DNA of 64,000 nucleotides from Pseudomonas sp. B6002 (GTDB taxonomy: Bacteria; Pseudomonadota; Gammaproteobacteria; Pseudomonadales; Pseudomonadaceae): the NCBI RefSeq assembly GCF_013385985.1, contig NZ_JACAOY010000027.1, positions 45,983 through 109,982 of the forward strand, in the 5' to 3' direction. Both the position numbers and the translations under genes were made by a program. Position 1 is the first letter of the stretch, and each line of letters begins with the position of its first letter. Positions 36,690 through 45,400 of the stretch are shown in pieces. The notes under the pieces were generated by a model. The model was not told the DNA's origin. It worked only from the letters and a program-made list of their open reading frames with translations, and did not search any database.

Positions 36690-38021
36690 ATGAGGCTGCG
36701 CGTTCTGTTCCTGCTGGTGCTGTACCCCCTGTTCGCTGTGTCTGCTCCCCTCTCCGCTCCCGATCAAGGCCCCGCGCTACGCGTGCAGGGTTCCAATACC
36801 ATCGGCGCGGCGCTGGGGCCGGCGCTGGTCAAAGGGTTGATGGAGCATCAGGGCCTGCAAGGCGTGCACAGCGAACCGGCCGACGGCGCCAATGAACAAC
36901 GCGTGGTCGGCAAAACCCGCGCAGGCAAGACGGTGACAATCGAGGTAGCCGCCCACGGTTCCAGCACCGGTTTCAGCGCGCTGAAAAAAGCCACGGCGGA
37001 CCTCGCGGCCTCATCCCGTCCGATCAAGGACGCGGAGCTGGTCGACCTTGAAGCCCTGGGCGACCTGAAAAGCCCCGAGGCCGAGCAAGTGATCGCCATC
37101 GACGGCCTGGCGATCATTCTCAACCCGCAAAACCCCTTGAACACCCTGAACACCGAGCAACTGGCGCAGATCTTCAACGGTGAAATCAGCACCTGGGAAG
37201 CCTTGGGCGGCGTCGGTGGGGCCATTCATCTGTATGCGCGGGATGACCAGTCCGGCACCTACGACACCTTCAAGGACCTGGTCCTGCGCCTGCGTGGCAA
37301 ACCCCTTGCGCCGTCGGCCAAGCGTTTTGAATCCAGCGAGCAGTTGTCCGATGCGGTCAGCCAGGATCCTCAGGGCATCGGTTTTATCGGCCTGCCCTAC
37401 GTACGCCAGGCCAAGGCGGTGGCGATTGTCGACGGCGATTCACAACCGATGTTGCCGCTCAACAGCCTGATCGCGACCGAGGATTACCCGCTGTCGCGCC
37501 GCTTGTTCTTTTACCTGCCACCGTCGAGCCATAACCCGTGGGCCAAGGCGCTGGTGAACTTCGCCCAGAGCAGCAAGGGCCAGGCGATCGTGGCGGCCAA
37601 TGGGTTTATCGCACAGCAGGTGCAGGCCATGGGTGTGGAACCGCGCGCGTCGATGCCGGCGGAATATCAGGCAATCGCCCGTGAGGCCCAGCGCCTGAGT
37701 GTGAATTTCCGATTCGAAGAAGGCAGCGCGAGCCTGGACAACAAGGCGCGCCAGGACCTGCAGCGGGTGGTGGCTTACCTGAAAACCCACGGCAAGCTCG
37801 ACAAGCAGGTCACGCTGGTGGGTTTTGGCGATGCCAAGAACGACCCGCAGCGCGCGGCGTTGCTGTCGAAATTGCGTGGCATGGCGGTGCGCCGTGAGCT
37901 GGTGAAAAACGGTGTGGTGCTGCGCGATATCCAGGGGTTTGGCGCGCAGATGCCGGTGGCGGCGAATACGGCGGATGAGGGGCGGATCAAGAATCGGCGG
38001 GTGGAGGTGTGGGTCTACTGA
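36690..38021 (+). CDS. Secreted PstS-like binding domain fused to OmpA domain
   Basis: 443 residues. A signal peptide of about 19 residues (MRLRVLFLLVLYPLFAVSA) is followed by a phosphate-binding-protein fold at about 28-310: RVQGSNTIGAALGP, then LAASSRPIKDAEL, then FNGEISTWEALGG and ARDDQSGTYDTF. From about 325 there is an OmpA/MotB peptidoglycan-binding domain (FRFEEGSASLDNKARQDL, LVGFGDAKND, GFGAQMPVAANTADEGRIKN, RRVEVWVY). It is likely a periplasmic anion sensor or binding protein held to the cell wall. No ABC transporter genes are adjacent. Two-domain proteins of this kind exist in Pseudomonas; function is unclear. Confidence 0.88.
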   Translation: MRLRVLFLLVLYPLFAVSAPLSAPDQGPALRVQGSNTIGAALGPALVKGLMEHQGLQGVHSEPADGANEQRVVGKTRAGKTVTIEVAAHGSSTGFSALKKATADLAASSRPIKDAELVDLEALGDLKSPEAEQVIAIDGLAIILNPQNPLNTLNTEQLAQIFNGEISTWEALGGVGGAIHLYARDDQSGTYDTFKDLVLRLRGKPLAPSAKRFESSEQLSDAVSQDPQGIGFIGLPYVRQAKAVAIVDGDSQPMLPLNSLIATEDYPLSRRLFFYLPPSSHNPWAKALVNFAQSSKGQAIVAANGFIAQQVQAMGVEPRASMPAEYQAIAREAQRLSVNFRFEEGSASLDNKARQDLQRVVAYLKTHGKLDKQVTLVGFGDAKNDPQRAALLSKLRGMAVRRELVKNGVVLRDIQGFGAQMPVAANTADEGRIKNRRVEVWVY

Positions 38022-38049
38022 CCTTGAGGGTTGTATTGTTCAAACCGGC

Positions 38050-38112
38050 CTCATCGCGGGCAAGCCCGGCTCCCACAGTTGATCGTGTGGGAGCCGGGCT
38101 TGCCCGCGATGC
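38050..38112. repeat. Compact inverted REP pair (GTGGGAGCCGGGCTTGCCCG subtype)
   Basis: Two facing arms with a very short spacer (AGTTGATCGT) between convergent genes. The outer ends are ATCGCGGGC and GCCCGCGAT. Confidence 0.88.
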
Positions 38113-38125
38113 AGGCGACGCGGTG

Positions 38126-39355
38126 TTACTGGCCGCTGCGCATCAGCTCTTTAGGCACATATTTGCCAATCTCGAACTTGCCGATCGCCGCACGGTGCAC
38201 TTCGTCCGGGCCGTCGGCCAGGCGCAGGGTGCGTTGCATGGCGTACATGTAGGCCAGCGGGAAGTCGTTGGACACCCCGGCGCCGCCATGGATCTGGATC
38301 GCGCGGTCGATCACCTTTAACGCCACGTTCGGCGCCACCACCTTGATCTGGGCGATTTCGCTTTTCGCCACCTTGTTACCCACGGTATCCATCATGTACG
38401 CCGCTTTCAGGGTGAGCAGGCGGGCCATGTCGATTTCCATGCGTGAGTCGGCGATCTTGTCGATATTGCCGCCCAGGCGTGCCAAGGGCTTGCCGAACGC
38501 GGTGCGGCTGACGGAGCGCTTGCACATCAGTTCCAGCGCGCGCTCGGCCATGCCGATGGAACGCATGCAGTGGTGGATACGGCCTGGGCCAAGGCGGCCC
38601 TGGGCGATTTCAAAACCGCGGCCTTCACCCAGCAGCACGTTTTCGTAAGGCACTCGCACATTGTCGAACAGCACTTCGGCGTGGCCGTGGGGCGCGTCGT
38701 CGTAACCGAACACCGGCAGCGGGCGCACGATCTTCACGCCGGGGGTGTCCACCGGCACCAGGATCATCGAGTGCTGCTGGTGGCGTGGCGCGTCCGGGTT
38801 GCTCAGGCCCATGAAGATCAGGATCTTGCAGCGCGGGTCGCAGGCGCCGGAGGTCCACCACTTTTTGCCGTTGATCACCCACTCGTCGCCCTGGCGCTCG
38901 GCGCGGGCGGCCATGTTGGTGGCGTCGGAAGAAGCCACGTCCGGCTCGGTCATGGCGAACGCCGAGCGGATCTCGCCGCGCAGCAGCGGCTCCAGCCAGC
39001 GTTGTTTCTGTTCTTCATTGGCGTAGCGCACCAGCACTTCCATGTTGCCGGTGTCGGGGGCGGAGCAATTGAACGGCTCCGGGCCCAGCAGCGAACGGCC
39101 CATGATCTCGGCCAGCGGTGCGTACTCAAGGTTGGTCAGGCCCGCGCCCAGTTCGGATTCGGGCAGGAACAGGTTCCACAGGCCTTCGGCTTTGGCCTTG
39201 GCTTTCAGCTCTTCCATGATTGCGGTGGGCTGCCAGCGGTCACCTTCGCTGACCTGGCGTTCAAACACCGGCTCGGCCGGGTAAACGTAAGCATCCATGA
39301 ACGCGGTGACGCGTTCACGCAGTTCCTGAACCTTGGGCGAATAGGCGAAATCCAT
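38126..39355 (-). CDS. Acyl-CoA dehydrogenase family protein
   Basis: 409-residue FAD enzyme oxidising an acyl-CoA to the 2-enoyl-CoA. Family signatures: [15 protein letters not shown] near 133-147 (FAD-binding), [13 protein letters not shown] near 158-170, [13 protein letters not shown] near 282-294, and [19 protein letters not shown] near 364-382. Length and motif set fit the ACAD10/11-like branch rather than the liu-type dehydrogenase at 49506. GGGAGCTGCTC precedes the ATG. It is divergent from a LysR regulator that may control it. Its substrate is not evident. Confidence 0.88.
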   Translation of the reverse strand: MDFAYSPKVQELRERVTAFMDAYVYPAEPVFERQVSEGDRWQPTAIMEELKAKAKAEGLWNLFLPESELGAGLTNLEYAPLAEIMGRSLLGPEPFNCSAPDTGNMEVLVRYANEEQKQRWLEPLLRGEIRSAFAMTEPDVASSDATNMAARAERQGDEWVINGKKWWTSGACDPRCKILIFMGLSNPDAPRHQQHSMILVPVDTPGVKIVRPLPVFGYDDAPHGHAEVLFDNVRVPYENVLLGEGRGFEIAQGRLGPGRIHHCMRSIGMAERALELMCKRSVSRTAFGKPLARLGGNIDKIADSRMEIDMARLLTLKAAYMMDTVGNKVAKSEIAQIKVVAPNVALKVIDRAIQIHGGAGVSNDFPLAYMYAMQRTLRLADGPDEVHRAAIGKFEIGKYVPKELMRSGQ

Positions 39356-39458
39356 GAGCAGCTCCCTTCTCTGAGAGGTTGTTTAGGTCATGCAATCGAT
39401 GCTAGAACAGCGTTGATAATTTACCTAGCCTATTCTCGGCGTGTATTAACATTCATCA

Positions 39459-39473
39459 CCGATATATGATCGG
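39459..39473. promoter_or_regulatory. Palindrome in the divergent dehydrogenase/LysR region
   Basis: CCGATATATGATCGG has perfect five-base arms around a five-base centre and lies 34 bases before the LysR gene. Its size and position fit a LysR-type operator (T-N11-A class), but this is inferred. Confidence 0.4.
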
Positions 39474-39506
39474 CGCATGGACACCTAACAATAAGAGCGC
39501 AACGAA

Positions 39507-40442
39507 ATGAATCTGAGCAAGGTCGACCTGAACCTGTTTATCGTCTTTGACGCGATCTACACCGAAGCCAACCTGACCCGCGCCGGGCAGATTGTCGGCA
39601 TCACCCAGCCGGCGGTGTCCAACGCTCTGGCCCGCCTGCGCGAGACCTTCAACGACCCGCTGTTCGTGCGCACCGCCCAAGGCATGGTGCCCACACCCAT
39701 GGCGCAGAACATCATCGGCCCGGTGCGCAACGCGTTGTCGTTGCTGCGGGTGTCGGTGCAGGAAAGTCGCATCTTCAACCCGCAGCAGGCGGCCAAGACC
39801 TACCGCATCAGCATGACCGACCTGACCGAGGCGGTGATCCTGCCGCTGCTGTTCCAGCGCCTGCGCCGCCTGGCGCCGACGGTGGTGATCGAGAGCTTTT
39901 TGTCCAAACGCCGCGAAACCACCAAGGAACTGGCGGCCGGGCGCCTGGACTTTGCCGTGGATGCGCCGCTCAACACCGACCCGCAGGTGCGCCACGTCAA
40001 GCTGATGGAAGACCGCTACGTGTGCGCCATGCGCAAGGGCCATCCGCTGGCGAGCAAGGACAAACTGACCCTCGATGATTATTTGGGCCTGACCCACATC
40101 CATATTTCCAGCCGCCGCAACGGCCTCGGCCATGTCGACCTGGCACTGGGCAAGATGGGCCTGCAACGCAAGATCGCCCTGCGCTCCCAGCATTACTTGA
40201 TGGCCTCGCAGGTGTTGCAACAGACCGACATGGTGATGACCGTGCCCGAGCGCTTCGCCCGTCGTCATGAACTGCACTGGTTCAATTTGCCGGTCAATGA
40301 CGTGCCACCGGTGGAAACCCACCTGTACTGGCACGAAAGCACCGACCAGGACCCGGCGAACCGCTGGATGCGCGAGCAGATGATCGAGCTTTGCCAGCAA
40401 GTGACGGCCCATGAAAAGAAACTCGATGGCAAACAGGCTTGA
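39507..40442 (+). CDS. LysR-family transcriptional regulator
   Basis: 311 residues. The N-terminal winged helix-turn-helix (LNLFIVFDAIYTEANLTRAG, then ITQPAVSNALARLRETFNDP and LFVRTAQGMVPT) is followed by a periplasmic-binding-protein-like co-inducer domain (about 95-300). The NodD/SyrM-like branch is suggested by the D-x-L-F-V-R-T-x-x-G-M-V-P-T pattern. It is divergent from the acyl-CoA dehydrogenase with a 151-base intergenic region, so that gene is the first candidate target. Confidence 0.9.
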   Translation: MNLSKVDLNLFIVFDAIYTEANLTRAGQIVGITQPAVSNALARLRETFNDPLFVRTAQGMVPTPMAQNIIGPVRNALSLLRVSVQESRIFNPQQAAKTYRISMTDLTEAVILPLLFQRLRRLAPTVVIESFLSKRRETTKELAAGRLDFAVDAPLNTDPQVRHVKLMEDRYVCAMRKGHPLASKDKLTLDDYLGLTHIHISSRRNGLGHVDLALGKMGLQRKIALRSQHYLMASQVLQQTDMVMTVPERFARRHELHWFNLPVNDVPPVETHLYWHESTDQDPANRWMREQMIELCQQVTAHEKKLDGKQA

Positions 40443-40458
40443 AACCCCTCACGCCCCC

Positions 40459-40558
40459 TGTAGGAGCCGGCTTGCCGGCGAAAATCTCGCTGCCACCGCG
40501 CGTAGTCAGGTAGCCAGCGTCATCGTTGACGAGCATCGCCGGCAAGCCGGCTCCTACA
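40459..40558. repeat. Inverted REP pair upstream of liuR
   Basis: Facing TGTAGGAGCCGGCTTGCCGG arms with a spacer of about 55 bases. The right end is only nine bases from the LiuR operator. Confidence 0.87.
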
Positions 40559-40567
40559 GAGCGGTGC

Positions 40568-40597
40568 TTGACGTTAACGTCAACCAGACACTAGCCT
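40568..40597 (+). promoter_or_regulatory. liuR promoter with LiuR operator
   Basis: TTGACGTTAACGTCAA (40568-40583) is a perfect 16-base palindrome matching the LiuR consensus as I recall it. Its first six bases serve as -35 (TTGACG); a TAGCCT -10 (40592-40597) follows after 18 bases, a stretched spacer as in MerR-type promoters. Confidence 0.8.
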
Positions 40598-40625
40598 AGC
40601 GTTCAAGACCTTCTTGAGCGCCGCC

Positions 40626-41018
40626 ATGAGCACCACCTACAGCATCTCCGACCTCGCCCGCGAGCTCGACATCACCACTCGCGCCATCCGCTTCTACGAA
40701 GAACAAGGCCTGCTGAGCCCCGAGCGTCGGGGCCAGGAGCGCATCTATTCGGCGCGGGACAAGGTCAGCCTCAAGCTGATCCTGCGCGGCAAGCGCATCG
40801 GTTTCTCGCTGGCCGAGTGCCGCGAGCTGATCGAACTCTACGACCCCACCAGCGGCAACCACATCCAGCTCAACAGCATGCTGGCCAAGATCGCCGAGCG
40901 CCGCGAGCAGTTGGAGCAACAGCTGCTGGACATCGAACAGATGAAGCTGGAACTGGACACCGCCGAAGAGCGCTGCACACAGGCCCTGGCCCACACCATG
41001 AGCCAGGTTGGCCATTGA
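40626..41018 (+). CDS. liuR: MerR-family regulator of leucine/isovalerate catabolism (LiuR)
   Basis: 130-residue MerR-type regulator. The N-terminal helix-turn-helix and wing (YSISDLARELDITTRAIRFY and EEQGLLSPERRGQERIYS) are followed by RGKRIGFSLAECRELIELYD and a long coiled coil from about 78 to 125. This block is very like LiuR of P. aeruginosa, which represses liu genes and is released by a pathway intermediate. The ATG at 40626 is preferred to the TTG at 40614. It lies 16 bases before liuE and has a perfect operator upstream. Confidence 0.9.
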   Translation: MSTTYSISDLARELDITTRAIRFYEEQGLLSPERRGQERIYSARDKVSLKLILRGKRIGFSLAECRELIELYDPTSGNHIQLNSMLAKIAERREQLEQQLLDIEQMKLELDTAEERCTQALAHTMSQVGH

Positions 41019-41034
41019 TCAGAAGGTAACTGCC

Positions 41035-41934
41035 ATGTCCCTCCCCTCCCATGTGCGCCTGGTTGAAGTCGGCCCGCGCGACGGTTTGCAGAACGAAGCC
41101 CAGCCCATCAGCGTGGCCGACAAGGTTCGACTGGTGGACGCCCTCAGCGCGGCGGGCCTGGGTTACATCGAAGTCGGCAGCTTCGTGTCACCCAAGTGGG
41201 TGCCACAGATGGCCGGCTCCGCCGAGGTGTTTGCGCAGATCCAGCGCAAGCCCGGGGTGACCTACGGCGCCCTCGCGCCGAACCTGCGCGGCTTTGAAGA
41301 TGCGCTGGCGGCCGGGGTCAAGGAAGTGGCCGTGTTTGCGGCGGCCTCCGAGGCGTTTTCCCAGCGCAATATCAATTGCTCCATCAGTGAAAGCCTGGAG
41401 CGATTCGCGCCGATCATGGCGGCCGCCAAACAACACGGCGTCAGCGTGCGTGGGTATGTGTCCTGTGTGTTGGGTTGCCCTTACGACGGCCAAGTCGCAC
41501 CGCAACAGGTCGCGGCCGTCGCCCGCGAGCTGTACGCCATGGGCTGCTATGAAGTCTCACTGGGCGACACCATCGGCACCGGCACGGCGGGTGCCACACG
41601 CAGCTTGTTCGAGATCGTCGGTGCACAGGTGCCCAGGGACAAGCTGGCCGGTCACTTCCATGACACCTACGGCCAGGCCATCGCCAATATCTACGCCAGC
41701 CTGCTGGAGGGTATCAACGTGTTCGACAGCTCTATCGCGGGCCTCGGCGGCTGCCCCTACGCCAAGGGTGCCAGCGGTAACGTCGCCACCGAAGACGTGG
41801 TGTACCTGCTCAATGGCTTGGGTATCGAGACCGGTATCGACCTGGAGGCCTTGATTGGCGCGGGCCAGGAGATCAGCAACGTGCTGGGCCGGCCTACCGG
41901 CTCGCGCGTGGCCAAGGCACGTAACGCCGGTTGA
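41035..41934 (+). CDS. liuE: Hydroxymethylglutaryl-CoA lyase
   Basis: 299-residue TIM-barrel lyase cleaving HMG-CoA to acetoacetate and acetyl-CoA, the last step of leucine degradation. Motifs: VEVGPRDGLQNE near 10-21, VRGYVSCVLGCPYDG near 136-150, HFHDTYGQAIAN near 204-215 with the metal histidines, and the catalytic cysteine loop GLGGCPYAKGASGNVATED near 233-251. The start at 41035 follows AAGGTAACTGCC; an in-frame ATG at 41008 lies within liuR. It shares a transcript with liuR and is followed by crcY. The same gene is called mvaB in P. putida. Confidence 0.94.
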   Translation: MSLPSHVRLVEVGPRDGLQNEAQPISVADKVRLVDALSAAGLGYIEVGSFVSPKWVPQMAGSAEVFAQIQRKPGVTYGALAPNLRGFEDALAAGVKEVAVFAAASEAFSQRNINCSISESLERFAPIMAAAKQHGVSVRGYVSCVLGCPYDGQVAPQQVAAVARELYAMGCYEVSLGDTIGTGTAGATRSLFEIVGAQVPRDKLAGHFHDTYGQAIANIYASLLEGINVFDSSIAGLGGCPYAKGASGNVATEDVVYLLNGLGIETGIDLEALIGAGQEISNVLGRPTGSRVAKARNAG

Positions 41935-41953
41935 GTAGCTTAGTCGTGACAAT

Positions 41954-41985
41954 GTGTTACCGCCGCCTTACATAACGAGTAACAC
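41954..41985 (+). promoter_or_regulatory. Inverted repeat, candidate CbrB enhancer site for crcY
   Basis: GTGTTAC (41954-41960) and GTAACAC (41979-41985) face each other over 18 bases. TGTTAC/GTAACA half-sites are what I recall for CbrB, the activator of crcY and crcZ. The site is about 110-140 bases before the predicted RNA start, a normal distance for a sigma-54 enhancer. Confidence 0.6.
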
Positions 41986-42065
41986 GGGAACATATTTTGT
42001 CGCATTTGCCGTAGGCCAAACCCTACATAAAAATCAACTCATTGATTTTAAAGGACTTTTAAAAG

Positions 42066-42083
42066 TTGGCACGGCTTCTGCTT
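42066..42083 (+). promoter_or_regulatory. Sigma-54 (RpoN) promoter of crcY
   Basis: TTGGCACGGCTTCTGCTT has the -24 GG (42068-42069) and -12 GC (42080-42081) exactly ten bases apart, with the extended TTGGCACG match. The predicted RNA start is at about 42092. Confidence 0.85.
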
Positions 42084-42091
42084 TCTCTATG

Positions 42092-42466
42092 GCATAACAA
42101 GAATAAAAAGCGCCAAACCTAATAAAAATAAGACGAAACGACTCTGACATAACAAGAACAACACGGCAGAGACGCAGCTAACAGATTTTTTTGGAGAAGA
42201 TGTGCTTCGCAGGGTACGGCGTGCCGAAACCCGCAACCGGTTAGAGAAGAACAAAACTACCTCAAGGTAGCTACCCACTGGTTGGATCGCGTGCGAAGAA
42301 GCAGATCAGCGCTCAAAAAAATACGTTTGCTCTTGACCCCGGATGGGGGTCGCCAAAAACAGCGGTAAAGGGTCACGGCTGCCAAAAACAACAACAGGCC
42401 GCCCCTCAATAATAAAAAAGAGCACGCAACGACAAATTAAAGGGGACCCTCGGGTCCCCTTTGTGC
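42092..42466 (+). ncRNA. crcY: CrcY small RNA, antagonist of Hfq/Crc
   Basis: About 375 bases of untranslated RNA that titrate Hfq/Crc and so relieve carbon catabolite repression. Six A-rich motifs of the AAnAAnAA kind are present: 42096-42109, 42121-42132, 42151-42163, 42247-42256, 42384-42396 and 42408-42419. The RNA starts at a sigma-54 promoter and ends at a GC hairpin. From memory, P. putida crcY also lies just after the HMG-CoA lyase gene, which matches here. Two small reading frames inside (42087-42278 minus, 42343-42603 plus) have no ribosome site or family resemblance. This accounts for the gene-free stretch 41935-42482. Confidence 0.88.
42439..42466. terminator. Terminator hairpin at the end of crcY
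   Basis: AAAGGGGACCC (42439-42449) pairs with GGGTCCCCTTT (42452-42462), giving a strong stem with a tiny loop. A and T flanks on both sides may let it also end the leftward toxin transcript, whose stop is at 42483. Confidence 0.8.
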
Positions 42467-42482
42467 TGTCTGTCCCTTTAAT

Positions 42483-45400
42483 TCAGAGGGCGGTCCCGCT
42501 CGTGGCCGCGAAGTTGTTCAGTACCCTGCGCGTCAAGGTTTTCAAGGCTCGCTGCTCCAACAGGTGGCGCTCAGCGCCCAAGCTGTTGAGTTCTCGCTCA
42601 TAAAATGCGCTTTGCATCGAGCCGTTCACCAGGATTTCATCCCTGCGTTTACCCAACAGTCCCGCCAGGTGGTCCGCTGCCGCACCGTGCCTGGCCTGCC
42701 AGTCCTCTCCTGCGTCCGGCTGGCCTTGCAAGTCCGAGAGTTCGAACAAAGCCGCACTTTTCTCATCAATCACGTCAAGCTCAGGAGCCATCAGCGCGCT
42801 CAGCGCTTGCGAATAACGGGTACGCAGGTGCGTCTCCCAGAACGTGCGCCCGACAAAAAATTCCTCCTCGAGCACAGGGTTGCGCTCATCCCGGAGTACC
42901 TGCCCATACGCTGCATCAAGTGTCGCCTGGGCCACGTTGGCCTGTTGTGGAAACAACATGCCGCGGGATTTGACTGGCAATTCCAGCGAGTCGGCAAGCC
43001 GCGTTCGATAAGCCAATACGACTTCAACCTGCTCGGTAAACCCTGGCCCTCTTGCCGCAACATCGCGTAGAGCAATGGCGTCGACCAACGCTAAACGAAA
43101 CAGCTGCCTGGCGGTGGCGATCAGCGCGCCTTCGGCATTGTCCGTTTCTGCCCGTTCAACGGCCCTCGCCCCCATCAGCTCACTTTCAAGGTTCATGAAC
43201 TCGACCGAACTGCCATCACCACAGGTCACCCGATCATCGGCAGCGGTGAATAACGCTTCGCGAATAGCCTGGTGTTCACTCGCCGCCGTCAGCATGTCCC
43301 ACACCCGCTCAGCCAGTACCGGGCGAGTCACCTCGCTGGCATACTCGGCGCTGCGGGTGATGTCGGCCACCACTGCAAAAAAAGCCGCCGATTCGGGGCT
43401 GCCCCGCAGTTCATCCCAAACCTCACCGCGCCGTGCCAGCTCGGTCGCCGACACTCCCTCCAGCCATAAGCCCCGTGCTTCGTCCACGGAGATGTGCTCA
43501 TCCCACTGCACCGGGTTAAAACGCTGATCCAGCCGGGCGAGCGTTGCCGCCGACAAGGGATTGTCATGCACATTGATACGTTCCAGATGCTGGTACGCGT
43601 ATTCAGGCAACGTGGTGATCTGGTTTGAATGCAGATCAATGCGGGCCAGGTTAGGCAATTGTTCGGCGCCTGCAGGAAATGCAGTTGTGCCGGTGTCTGG
43701 CAGATAAAGCTGGTTGAGGTTTCGCAACCTGCGCAAATCCGCCCGCCAGCCCAGGCGACGATTGCCGCCAAGCTTGAGAATCTTCAGGCTCTGCATCCCT
43801 TCCAGGCGCAGGCGGCTGTGTTCGCTCAGTTGAATGTCATTACCGCTCAAATTGAGCTTGGTCAGCCCGGCGCCGTCATTGGCGAAGTCCGGCAGTTGCG
43901 TCAGGTTGTTGTCACTCATGTTCAGCCAGCGCAAACCGCCGAAGGCATGCAGGAACGGCTGCGAAGCATCCGATAGCGCCATTCGACGCAGAACCAGGTA
44001 CCCCACGTGATCCATGTTGGCGTTGAGCGCTGGCAGCTCGCCCACGCTTTCATCCGAAAGATCCAGCACATAGCCGATCGGTGTCTGGTCCCCTGCCAAT
44101 GCCTGTGTACCCGTTCTGCGCCAGGCTGCCTTGATGGTCCCCGACACTCTGCGCCTGGCGCTCGCGTAGCCCGCTTCCCCTGCCTGCTGCCAACTGACCA
44201 GCGCTTGATCCAGCGCGACAAATTCTTCTTCGAGCTGGTTCAGCTTCGCCAGTAGCACACTGTCACCCACCCCCTCAAGGCCGAGCATTGTCTCGATCTC
44301 TTGCATGGATTTTGACGGATAAAGCGACAGTGCTTTCATCCTGCACACCCAGGGACGCTCAGTCGCGCCGCCCAATGGACTGAGCGGATAGCCCACGCGC
44401 CCGTCAGCCAGGCGCATGGGTGATTTGAAACCGGGCTTGATCGCTTGCAAGCCAAGTGCTCGCCGGCTTTGCAACTCACTCAGAGGCTGTTCTGCCAGCT
44501 GCCTCTTCAACCGTTGCGCAGCCGCGTTGAAGACTGCCCAACCGGTGAATTCGCCACTGCTCGCCATCCAGAGGGCATTGAAAAAGGCATCCTTGTCGCG
44601 GCGCCAGTACTCGACTTTTTCCGGGCCGCTGCAGAGCTTCCATTCCGTCAAATCGGTGTGGATAAGACGAAGCTGCCGAGCGCCGCTGACATCGCCCACT
44701 CTGTCCAGCAAGGCGCCGTCGTAGGTACCCGAGCGGAGCTCGATACACGTCTCATTGAGCAGCCCGGGGATAGCGGCCATCTTGTGCAATGCCAGGTGCA
44801 CGCCGTCCAGTGTGAGTGCATTGTCGAAGAGAAGGTCAGCCTGCGCCCGCATGACCCGCGCCTTCTGCAGGTACACACGCGCTTCCTCGGCCAAACGTTG
44901 CGGTAGGCGCGACGCGGACCTCATGCGGGCCAGCTCCTGAGCGTTGGCATGGGCCACCATTTCTTCGGCGGCCAATTTAGGCAAGCCGGGGAAGTCGCGC
45001 TGGATCAGTTGAACATTGACGTCGTTGGAAACATCACCCCCTGCTATTTCACGCTTGACTAGTTTGTCTCTGTTGCTATTAGCCGCGCTCAGCAAACGGT
45101 CTCGATACCTCACGAACCTTGCATACGGCCTGCGTAAGTGCTGCCTCAACGGATCGGCGCTTTCATCTTCCCGGGTCTGGGAATGCGCAGCCCAACCATC
45201 ATCTGATACGTCTCGGGTACGCAGGTAAAGTTCGCCAACTTCTCGCTCTGTCATCAGTTCCTCACCCAGCAACTGACGAATTTCAGGCTCCGTCAATTGC
45301 TGGACAAAGGACCGAAACAGCAGCCCACTCTCGAGTTGTTCGTGCGTCAGTTCAACCACTTGAGTGGAACCGTTCGGGACGGCTGAGCGCCATACCGGCT

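Noticed and set aside
42087-42603. Two small open frames (42087-42278 minus, 42343-42603 plus)
   Set aside because: They lie in crcY and its terminator; no ribosome site, and the second runs antisense into the toxin gene.
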